Of a DNA stretch of 64,000 bases, positions 27,873-35,200 are shown piece after piece (position 1 is the first letter of the stretch; each line of letters opens with the position of its first letter). Position numbers and translations under genes: made by a program. This stretch comes from JACMLC01 sp963817025 (lineage in GTDB: Bacteria > Acidobacteriota > Blastocatellia > Pyrinomonadales > Pyrinomonadaceae): assembly GCA_963817025.1 (NCBI GenBank), contig CAWFML010000004.1, positions 1,364,001 to 1,428,000 of the forward strand, given 5' to 3'. Below the pieces are notes generated by a model that did not search any database, had not been told where the DNA came from, and saw only the letters and a program-made list of their open reading frames with translations.

Positions 27873-29375
27873 TCAGTTTGTTTTAGCCGGACTAGAGGTC
27901 TTGCTGCGATTGATGAACTTGACCACTTCAGCCGTCCACGATTCGCAGCCGGTACAGAGGGCGACGGGGATTTGATTGCCTGCGGTGTCGCGCCCCTGAA
28001 CGATTCCTGCGCGCGGAGCAAAGAGTTTGTAATCCTTATTTTCGGTCTTGCCTTTCTTGGTGATGACCGCGCCTTTGAGGTAGATCAACATTCCTCTGAT
28101 CGGGTCGGGCTGCGCTTCGAGTCTTTCTATCTGCGCGAATGGCAAGGTGTAGATGTCGCTGCCAAACTGCAATTGCAAGCCCGCCGGGGTCACGTTGATA
28201 GCGCCGTCTTCGAGCGCGTCGTAGATGCCCAGAGACTTGCGATGGCGCTTGACGGCAAAGCTCATGGATTCGCCCGCGAGAAAAGCTCTTTCCAGATACG
28301 GCATCGCTTCGCCGTATTGATTCTTGCGAAAGTAGCTCTGGCCCACGCGCAGGTTGACGCGAGCGTTGTCGGGCTGGCCCGACAGAAACGAATCGCCGTC
28401 CTTAATCACTTCGTCCAGCAGGTTGCTCTGAAAGTTGCTCTCAATCAGATCGAGACTGACGGCGGAACGCGTCGGAGTCGAGACGGCTGGCTGCGTATAT
28501 GCGGGTTGCGTGTAAACGGGCGGCTGTGTGTTGGCGGCGGTCGTCTGCGCAGGGGCTGCCGTGCCATTGCCGGGAACGAAAGAGAAGCCGCCTTCGAGCG
28601 AAGAGGCGTCCCACGGAATCTGCAAGCCGTTGCTCTTTTGTTTGACCTGCACGCGGACGCGTTTGAAAACTTCCTCAATCGGCAAGCCGGGTTCGCGCAT
28701 GTTCGCCAGCAGCTCTTGCGTGTAAAGCCCGTTCTGGCCCTTGCCATCGCTGGCCGTCTGGCCCGGCGCGGTCGCGTAAGCGATAAAAGTTCCGGCGGGC
28801 GCGTTGACCTGTGCAAGACCCTGCACGCCGCTGCGGAAGCTGCGCGTGAAAGGATTGTTGCGACAGGCATCGAGGATAACTATGTTCAGCCGGTTCTGGG
28901 CCATGCCCATCTGTTCCAGCACAGAGTTTAAATCCAGCCCTTCGAGCACCAGATCGCCCTCGGCTTCGATTTGCGCGCCGATGGGAATCAGGAAATTGCG
29001 GCCACCCGACTGCATGCCGTGACCTGCATAGTAGAAGAGACCGATTGAGCCGTTCTGAATCTTGCGGCTGAACTCGCGTATCGCTACCTGCATGTCGCGC
29101 AGGTTGACATCAGTGCGCGCGATGACATCAAAGCCGATGTCGCGGAGCGTGGAGGCGATGACGTTGGCATCGTTGACGGGATTACGCAGCGGTGCGGATT
29201 CATAACGGCTGTTGCCAATGACCAGCGCGACGCGCTTTTCCGTGGGGGCAGCGCCGAGGCTCATGCCGCGTTGCTGATCCTTGCGCGGGGGCTGTTGCGC
29301 CTGAGCCGTAGCCGTCAACATCAACAGGATTGCCAGTGTCATCAAACCAATTTGCAGGGGAGATTTTTTATGCAT
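27873..29375 (-). CDS. Exported caspase-like (C14/metacaspase-type) peptidase
   Basis: TTGGAGAAAGAGG lies upstream of the ATG. Signal peptide: residues 1-26 (ending ATAQAQ). The caspase domain spans about 46-265: ALVIGNSRYESAPLRNPVND, catalytic His119 in FYYAGHGMQ, catalytic Cys171 in ILDACRNNP, then GTFIAYATAPGQTASDG. A Pro/Thr/Gln-rich linker (about 275-305) leads to a helical C-terminal part with TPR-like character (NARVNLRVGQSYFRKNQYGE). The protein is predicted to act outside the cytoplasm. It is the second caspase-fold peptidase in this window, besides the CHAT protein. Substrate unknown. Confidence 0.88.
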   Translation of the reverse strand: MHKKSPLQIGLMTLAILLMLTATAQAQQPPRKDQQRGMSLGAAPTEKRVALVIGNSRYESAPLRNPVNDANVIASTLRDIGFDVIARTDVNLRDMQVAIREFSRKIQNGSIGLFYYAGHGMQSGGRNFLIPIGAQIEAEGDLVLEGLDLNSVLEQMGMAQNRLNIVILDACRNNPFTRSFRSGVQGLAQVNAPAGTFIAYATAPGQTASDGKGQNGLYTQELLANMREPGLPIEEVFKRVRVQVKQKSNGLQIPWDASSLEGGFSFVPGNGTAAPAQTTAANTQPPVYTQPAYTQPAVSTPTRSAVSLDLIESNFQSNLLDEVIKDGDSFLSGQPDNARVNLRVGQSYFRKNQYGEAMPYLERAFLAGESMSFAVKRHRKSLGIYDALEDGAINVTPAGLQLQFGSDIYTLPFAQIERLEAQPDPIRGMLIYLKGAVITKKGKTENKDYKLFAPRAGIVQGRDTAGNQIPVALCTGCESWTAEVVKFINRSKTSSPAKTN

Positions 29376-29654
29376 CGTAATCTGACCTCTTTCTCCAACG
29401 CCGAAGGTGTGCGTGGTTAGACTTTATGGGAGCAAGTTATCAAAGGAGTAAGCCATGTGCGCGCCGGAAGATATACCCGTGCGAGGCGAGTGTCAATACT
29501 TAATGGAGCAGGCAACGGGAGAGCCGCCGAACAGTTCGGCTCAAGCCGACAGCTATGTCGAGCATCTGCTCCACTAGCTCAAGCTAGTGGCAATTCATCT
29601 AGCTTTACTGACAGAGCGCTGGAAACAAGAGCGCTTGAAAAAACTTTGCATTCT

Positions 29655-30188
29655 TCAGGCAGTCTTTAAATACCTGTCGCGCAGTATCTGCCTGTGATGT
29701 CGCTCATGCCCGGCAATGATGTAGAGCAGAGCGCGCACGCTGACCTCGCTCTGGTTGGCGAGACCTCTAAGCGTCCAGGCCTCGCTCGACAGATGTTTGA
29801 ACAGAAAGAGAGTCGAACGCCTGACGCTGGCAAATTCTTCTGCAAGCTCTGTGAGCGGGTAATCATCAAACGAAGCGTTGCGTATGTAATCGTCCTGCTC
29901 GTAGCCTTCGACAGGCGTCTCGTCATGGCGTGCGAAACGCAGTGCGCGATAAGCAAAGATTCTTTCAGAGTCTATCATATGACCTAAGAGTTCTTTGACG
30001 CTCCACTTATCCGGCGCATAACGAAAGCCTGCCTGTGCTTCCGGAATATCACTGAGGAGCGCGAGCGTCTCGTCAAGCTGTTCCTCCAACATAGAGAGGA
30101 TGTCGCCCTCCGGGACAAGAGAAACATATCCCTCGTAGTCAGGCACGTATTCCGTCTCATCCGGTCTGCTGGTTGTCATCTTCGTCAT
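29655..30188 (-). CDS. DinB-family protein
   Basis: The 177-residue product is a four-helix DinB/DUF664-type protein. The three metal-binding His positions are visible: ELLGHMIDSER at about residue 70 and IAGHERHHRQIL near the end. Such proteins bind a divalent metal; some are thiol-dependent transferases, but most are uncharacterised. It is the first of three DinB-like genes within 5.4 kb. The next gene upstream on the same strand, ending 58 bases away, is an exported unknown. Confidence 0.85.
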   Translation of the reverse strand: MTKMTTSRPDETEYVPDYEGYVSLVPEGDILSMLEEQLDETLALLSDIPEAQAGFRYAPDKWSVKELLGHMIDSERIFAYRALRFARHDETPVEGYEQDDYIRNASFDDYPLTELAEEFASVRRSTLFLFKHLSSEAWTLRGLANQSEVSVRALLYIIAGHERHHRQILRDRYLKTA

Positions 30189-30246
30189 CAGTTGAAACTC
30201 TCTCCTTTCACAGTTGATTCGTTATGTGCGTCGAGAGCGATTTGTG

Positions 30247-30870
30247 TCAGGGCTTGGATGGCTTTGCAGCCTCCTGCGCTCTGGCTTTAGCTTTCCGCTC
30301 TTGTAAGATTCGCTTTGACGCAGTGTCGTGCACGCGCACGTAGTTCAGGTTGCCGCCCTCGCCGCCCGCAAAGACTGCGACCTCAAACTCATTGCACCGC
30401 AAAGTTTTCAAGTTGTCCATCCCGGCTTGCGCTTCCCACTCGGCTGCTGGCGGAAGCGTTCTGCCCTCGGAAAATTTAGCGATAAAGTCGTCAACGTGTT
30501 TCCACAGAGGGCCGTTGTAGGCTGCGGAAAAGGTCGTCACGCGGCCATCGAGCAGCGTGAAAGTGAGCAGCCGGATGCCTGCGAATTTAGCTTTTGAGGC
30601 ATACCTGTCGGGGCTAATCATAAAGCTGGAAACGCCATGCGGGCTGGCCGGTTTGGCTACGCTGGCGCGCACTTCGCTGTCCTCGCTGCTGCCGGGAAAA
30701 ACCGCCAGCACCTGCTCCGGCGTCATCCCCAGCCTGAGACTATTTAGCTCCGGGGCTTGCGAGATAGGCATCGCGCACACGACCTGCCTCTGTGCCTCTG
30801 CCGCCCCGGTCTGACCCGAAACGATTGATGCTCCGATTAATAAGAATAAGATTGCGAAAAATTGCCTCAT
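30247..30870 (-). CDS. Small exported protein, function unknown
   Basis: Start at 30870 has AAAGGAGCAGG upstream and begins a signal peptide (MRQFFAILFLLIGASIVSG). The mature part of about 185 residues contains LNSLRLGMTPEQVLAVFPGS, a pattern found at the start of small BLIP/SmpA-like alpha-beta domains, followed by a beta-rich stretch and a Lys/Ala-rich tail. No function can be assigned. Confidence 0.65.
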   Translation of the reverse strand: MRQFFAILFLLIGASIVSGQTGAAEAQRQVVCAMPISQAPELNSLRLGMTPEQVLAVFPGSSEDSEVRASVAKPASPHGVSSFMISPDRYASKAKFAGIRLLTFTLLDGRVTTFSAAYNGPLWKHVDDFIAKFSEGRTLPPAAEWEAQAGMDNLKTLRCNEFEVAVFAGGEGGNLNYVRVHDTASKRILQERKAKARAQEAAKPSKP

Positions 30871-30989
30871 GACCTGCTCCTTTATATTGCTTGCGTCGTT
30901 TGAGAGTCGCCTGAACATCGAAGCCGAACGGCGCGACTGCTACGGCACATATCATATCTGCCGGATGAGCAACGCGCCAGTGTCGCCCC

Positions 30990-31571
30990 TCAATGGTCAT
31001 CTGCGGCAGCAGCCATCTTGCGTACGACGGTCTCTTTGTGATGTGCGTAGTGGTAGAGCGTGAAGAAGAGCATTTCACGAAGCGTGAGCTTGCCGAGCAG
31101 CGGGTGAGGCAAACAATAGCGGTCAAGATCGCTCTCGCTCAAGCGCGCTGCCTCTTTCTCTAAATCCGCGACGGCCTCGCGGCACAGGCCGACGAGTTCA
31201 CGCTGCCAGCCCGTTCTGTCCTCCGGCACGGCGATGTCTTTGGGAGCGAACCGGCCAGCCGTCGCGCCCTGCGCCAGCAGTCCCTGATACTTCTCGCGCA
31301 GCGCGCTGTACGAAAGCGAAGGATTTTGTGCCAAGCCGAACAGCGACCGGAGCGCGAGCTTTGGAAGTTTCAAAGCCTTCGTCACGGGCTTAGTGGATTT
31401 TGTCAGGTGACGGATGTTGTCGGCAGGCGACCACGATTCACCGAACTGAGCAGCAAACTGTTGCGGCTCCATCCCGGCCCAGAAATCCAGTCCGTCCTCG
31501 CGCAACCTTCTGAAGGCCGCGAGTATTTCTTCATGTGATTGAGGCTCAATCTCTTTCATGGCTTGATGCAT
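30990..31571 (-). CDS. DinB-like protein
   Basis: The 193-residue helical product has SPADNIRHLTKS at about residue 50 and LYHYAHHKETVVRKM near the C-terminus, matching the His positions of DinB-fold metal proteins. MKEIE at 31559 is an equally possible start. It belongs to the same fold as its neighbours at 29655 and 34502 but is not closely similar to them in sequence. Confidence 0.75.
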   Translation of the reverse strand: MHQAMKEIEPQSHEEILAAFRRLREDGLDFWAGMEPQQFAAQFGESWSPADNIRHLTKSTKPVTKALKLPKLALRSLFGLAQNPSLSYSALREKYQGLLAQGATAGRFAPKDIAVPEDRTGWQRELVGLCREAVADLEKEAARLSESDLDRYCLPHPLLGKLTLREMLFFTLYHYAHHKETVVRKMAAAADDH

Positions 31572-31751
31572 AGCAGCGCATTATACTTGAAGCGAGAATG
31601 TAAATCTTCCACAAAGTTTTAAAGAGAGAACCATTATCATTCGGCTATCATATTAGGTAGGCGCGATACGCTCCAATGCGGTATCTGATATGATACGAGG
31701 CAGTGTGTTCTGTTTTTGCCAAGCGTTAGGGCTATCCATAAAGGAGTCATT

Positions 31752-32198
31752 ATGAGCGAAGAGGTGCAACCTAAATCAATCAACTCAAATCCTCTAATCC
31801 AGAGGATTGGTATTTATGCCGCCGTGCTGCTCGTCGTCTTTTTGCTCGGCTTTATTCCAATGTGGCTCAAGGCTCGTCAAAGCGCCGGTAATCTTGCCCG
31901 GTCAGAGCAACAATTAGGCCTCGCCCGAATGCAGAATAATCTTGCCTCGGCGGTCATTGATGCAAGGCGAGGCGATTATGAGCCAGCGCGCCAAACTGCC
32001 AGCCAATTCTTTACATCGTTACGAGATGAAACCGACAAAGGGGACGATTCGGTTCTCACGCAAGCACAAAGAGAGGGGATGAAACCGCTGTTCACCCAAC
32101 GCGATGAGATTATCACGTTGCTCGCCCGGAGCGATCCTGCTTCCGCAGATCGGCTGTCCGATTTGTACGGGTCATATCGTAAGATCATGAATGGCTGA
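31752..32198 (+). CDS. Single-pass membrane protein with coiled-coil region
   Basis: Start at 31752 (MSEEVQPKSINSNP) has AAAGGAGTC upstream. One membrane helix covers about residues 20-41 (IGIYAAVLLVVFLLGFIPMW). The remaining 105 residues are helical, with DARRGDYEPARQTASQFFTS resembling one TPR-like hairpin. It may act as an inner-membrane adaptor, but no family is recognised. Confidence 0.65.
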   Translation: MSEEVQPKSINSNPLIQRIGIYAAVLLVVFLLGFIPMWLKARQSAGNLARSEQQLGLARMQNNLASAVIDARRGDYEPARQTASQFFTSLRDETDKGDDSVLTQAQREGMKPLFTQRDEIITLLARSDPASADRLSDLYGSYRKIMNG

Positions 32199-32318
32199 GC
32201 GACTCTGGCATTTGATTCGAGCGTTGGGCGTTTTCGCGCCACATTAACGCTGTATCATTGACTTGGAACTCTCGCGGTCGCTAATATTTGCCGACACCAG
32301 GAAGGAGCTTAAACGATT

Positions 32319-32801
32319 ATGATGTCGCCTAAACAAACTCGATCTCTAATACTTTTTGCGCTGTCGGCTTGCTGTTCGATGCTGTTTGTCTCTGCCGCTC
32401 AGGCTCAAACCAAAGCTGCTGGCAACACTCCCGCAGGTCAGGGCAAGGTCAGCATCTGCAAAGAAATTGACGACGACTGGAAATGCGTCGGGCAGTCGAA
32501 TGAATGGGCTGCCAACTCGCCCTTCAATGTCCTGTTCATAAACCCCGCGCCGGTCGGAGTGGACTTCATCGGCATCGTCTTTTACAAGCAAGGCGCTGAC
32601 GGCAAAGACGTGGAATTCATTAACGAGTATCAGCAGAACATCGGCGAGAAGAACACCAAGTATGCGACGGTCGGAGATGAGCTGAAGCTGCCCGCCGGAA
32701 CGTACAGCGTTTACATCATCACATGGGGAAAGCGCGAGCTGATGATGAAGAACGGCAACCTGACAGAGTATTTAGCCAAGACTGTGTTGACCGTGAAGTG
32801 A
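32319..32801 (+). CDS. Small exported protein, function unknown
   Basis: AGGAAGGAGC precedes two adjacent ATGs (32319 and 32322). The signal peptide ends near residue 30 (SAAQAQ). The mature 130 residues are beta-rich: KVSICKEIDDDWKCVGQ (a two-Cys pair), PFNVLFINPAPVGVDFIGIV and KLPAGTYSVYIITWGKREL. It may be a small immunoglobulin-like or lipocalin-like domain; this is a guess from strand pattern only. Confidence 0.65.
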   Translation: MMSPKQTRSLILFALSACCSMLFVSAAQAQTKAAGNTPAGQGKVSICKEIDDDWKCVGQSNEWAANSPFNVLFINPAPVGVDFIGIVFYKQGADGKDVEFINEYQQNIGEKNTKYATVGDELKLPAGTYSVYIITWGKRELMMKNGNLTEYLAKTVLTVK

Positions 32802-32917
32802 ACGGCACAATCGAAGGCGATTGTCATACCCGCCGAATAATGCGACACCACGCCTGACAACTCATTCAACCGGAGCGGATGGAGCTTGTCTTTCATCCGC
32901 AAAGCTTGAATGCTTCT

Positions 32918-32985
32918 TATAGAGTTCAGAGAGCGCGGAGAGTAAAAGACAAGTTCAATCTTTTCCGCGCTCTCTGAACTCTATA
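32918..32985. repeat. 22-bp perfect inverted repeat
   Basis: Arms at 32918-32939 and 32964-32985 match exactly (starting TATAGAGTTCAGAGAGCGCG), with a 24-base loop. The CTCTGAACTCT motif recurs near 25445. It may end transcription of the exported protein gene, but it lies 116 bases beyond its stop. Confidence 0.6.
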
Positions 32986-33017
32986 AACTCTCCGAACTTC
33001 TTCCGTTCTGAGCAGCG

Positions 33018-33809
33018 ATGTGCATCATTCTTTTAGCCTACAGGGCGCACCCCGTTTACAGGCTGATTCTGGCGGCGAACCGCGATGAGTTTTACGCGCG
33101 ACCCACAGCGCGTGCTGCATTTTGGGATGACGCGCCGCAGGTTCTTGCGGGCCGCGATATGGAGCGCGGCGGGACATGGCTCGGCGTCACAAGGAGCGGA
33201 AAAGTTGCCGCTGTCACAAACTATCGTGAGCCGTCTGCGACAAAGAAAGCCGCGCCCTCGCGTGGGCAGCTCGTCAGCGATTTTCTGCTCTCAGAGGAAT
33301 CAACGGCAAGCGACTACATGACGAGAGTTGCCGCAACCTCAAACGAATATAACGGCTTTAACCTGTTCGCGGGAGATGTCCGGCAGCTTTACTATCATTC
33401 AAACAGAGCTAACGGGATTCGCGTCCTTGCGCCCGGAGTTTACGGGCTAAGCAATCATCTGCTGGACACCCCGTGGCCCAAAGTCGAGAGAGGCACAGCG
33501 GCTCTCTCAAAATTAATTTATCAAGCCTCGCCGGTTGAGCCGGAAGCAGTCTTTTCGATTCTCGCAGACGGCGCGCAGGCCGTGGACGCGCTGCTTCCGC
33601 AGACGGGCGTCGGGTTGGAGATAGAGCGCGTGCTATCTCCGCTTTTCATCTCCACGCGGATTTACGGCACGCGCTCATCCACACTGCTGCTGGTTGAGCA
33701 GAACGGGAAAACCACTTTCGTCGAGCGCACCTACGAGCCGGAAACAAAACAAGCTTCGGACGCAGTCTTTCAGTTTCAAAGCGATGAAGACGTAGTATCC
33801 TGTGTGTGA
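33018..33809 (+). CDS. NRDE-family protein (TANGO2-like)
   Basis: The 263-residue product starts MCIILLAYRAHPVYRLILAA and has the family motif NRDEFY at residues 21-26, then GGTWLGVTRSGKVAAVTNYR and YGLSNHLLDTPWPKV. TANGO2-like proteins are widespread; the human relative is linked to haem handling and metabolism, but the bacterial role is not settled. Its stop codon overlaps the start of the next gene by one base (TGATG), so they are coupled. Confidence 0.9.
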   Translation: MCIILLAYRAHPVYRLILAANRDEFYARPTARAAFWDDAPQVLAGRDMERGGTWLGVTRSGKVAAVTNYREPSATKKAAPSRGQLVSDFLLSEESTASDYMTRVAATSNEYNGFNLFAGDVRQLYYHSNRANGIRVLAPGVYGLSNHLLDTPWPKVERGTAALSKLIYQASPVEPEAVFSILADGAQAVDALLPQTGVGLEIERVLSPLFISTRIYGTRSSTLLLVEQNGKTTFVERTYEPETKQASDAVFQFQSDEDVVSCV

Positions 33810-34480
33810 TGAATGATTCGCGCGCAGCATTGATTCTGGGAGCCACCGGCCTCGTCGGCGGGCATTGTCTTGAGCTGTTGTTGAAGGACGAGGCGTATGA
33901 CAAAGTCATCACGCTCGGAAGACGCGAAATTCCGCTAGAGCATCCGAAGCTTGAACAGCATGTGATTGACTTTGAGCGATTGAATGAAGCCGTAGATTTA
34001 ATCAAGGCGCAGGATGTCTTTTGCTGTCTCGGCACGACCATTAAGAAAGCCGGGTCGCAGGAGGCATTTTATAAAATTGATTTCACTTACGCGCACGAGA
34101 CGGCAAAGCTCGCGCAGCAAAATGGAGCAGAGCAATTCCTGCTCGTCTCCGCGCTCGGCGCAGACCCTAAGTCGCGCATCTTTTATAATCGGGTCAAAGG
34201 CGAAGTCGAAGCAGCCGTCAGTCGCCTTCCTTTCCACGGCGTGCAGATTTTTCGACCGTCGCTTCTCTTGGGCCAGCGCGCAGAGTTCAGGCGCGGCGAG
34301 CAGATTGCGGAGAAGGCCGCCAAAATCTTCTCTTTTATTTTCGTCGGGCCGTTGAAAAAATATCGCCCCATACACGCGCGCAATGTGGCAGAGGCGATGG
34401 TCAGAGTCGCTAAAGAGCAGCCGGCGGGCGTCAATATTCTTGAGTCGGAAACTATTCGCGCGCTGGCAAGTGAGACGTAG
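33809..34480 (+). CDS. NAD(P)-binding Rossmann oxidoreductase (HTATIP2/YwnB-like)
   Basis: The ATG at 33809 shares its A with the TGA of the NRDE gene. The dinucleotide-binding motif ALILGATGLVGGHC is at residues 7-20. Further family features: DVFCCLGTTIKKAGS, FLLVSALGADPKSRIFYNRVKGEVE with Ser and YxxxK catalytic-type residues, and IFRPSLLLGQR. These are atypical short-chain dehydrogenases that may sense or reduce NADPH substrates. It is followed 21 bases later by a DinB-like gene. Confidence 0.87.
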   Translation: MNDSRAALILGATGLVGGHCLELLLKDEAYDKVITLGRREIPLEHPKLEQHVIDFERLNEAVDLIKAQDVFCCLGTTIKKAGSQEAFYKIDFTYAHETAKLAQQNGAEQFLLVSALGADPKSRIFYNRVKGEVEAAVSRLPFHGVQIFRPSLLLGQRAEFRRGEQIAEKAAKIFSFIFVGPLKKYRPIHARNVAEAMVRVAKEQPAGVNILESETIRALASET

Positions 34481-34501
34481 AACGTGAGGACGGAAAAAGT
34501 T

Positions 34502-34978
34502 ATGAGCCATGAGCAACAACTGCGCGAGCACCTGCTTTATCTTCTCAAGGGCGGCGGGGCGCACATAGATTTCGAGACGGTCATCAAAGATTTCCCGCTC
34601 GCGCTCGTCAATCAAAAGGTCGGGGCTGTGCCTTACAGCGCATGGCAGGTGCTTGAGCACATGCGTCTCGCGCAAGTGGATATACTGGAATTCAGCCGCA
34701 ACCCCGCGCATGTTTCGCCGCCGTGGCCTGAAGGCTACTGGCCCGCTGCGGACGAGACTGCGGACGAAGCAGCGTGGGCCAAAAGCGTCGCAGATTTTCG
34801 CTCCGACCTCGCAGAGATTCAGCGGCTGGTAGCGGATTCTGCAACAGATTTATTCGCTCCCATAGCGCACGGCGAGGGGCAGACCATCCTGCGCGAAGCC
34901 CTGCTGGTCGCGGATCATAATGCTTATCATTTGGGCGTGCTCTCGACCCTCAAGAGAATTTTACAGGGGCAGCCCTGA
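34502..34978 (+). CDS. DinB-family protein
   Basis: Start at 34502 (MSHEQQLREHLLYLL); GTG at 34484 is the alternative. His positions typical of the fold: AWQVLEHMRLAQ at about 52 and LLVADHNAYHLGVL near residue 143. It follows the oxidoreductase gene closely, so NRDE, oxidoreductase and DinB probably form one transcript. Role unknown; metal binding is expected from the family. Confidence 0.82.
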   Translation: MSHEQQLREHLLYLLKGGGAHIDFETVIKDFPLALVNQKVGAVPYSAWQVLEHMRLAQVDILEFSRNPAHVSPPWPEGYWPAADETADEAAWAKSVADFRSDLAEIQRLVADSATDLFAPIAHGEGQTILREALLVADHNAYHLGVLSTLKRILQGQP

Positions 34979-35200
34979 AGTCGCCCGGCACGGCTTTACT
35001 TGACATGAGATGGTCTGCCAGATTACATTCCCTGCGCGATTTTAAAGTTATCGCTGCCTGAGTCGTGGTGCGAACCCGCCTTCGACGCCTGAATTAGTCA
35101 ACGAACACACAGCCCATTGATTTAGGGTGCCTCTATTCCGCCTGAGATGCTGGTCTCAGGTTAAGGCACTACCCGCTTACCCTTAGAAGGAGATTTGTTT

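Noticed and set aside
29560..29590. Short hairpin CCACTAGCT/AGCTAGTGG as a terminator
   Set aside because: No T-run, and it lies upstream, not downstream, of the metacaspase-like gene.
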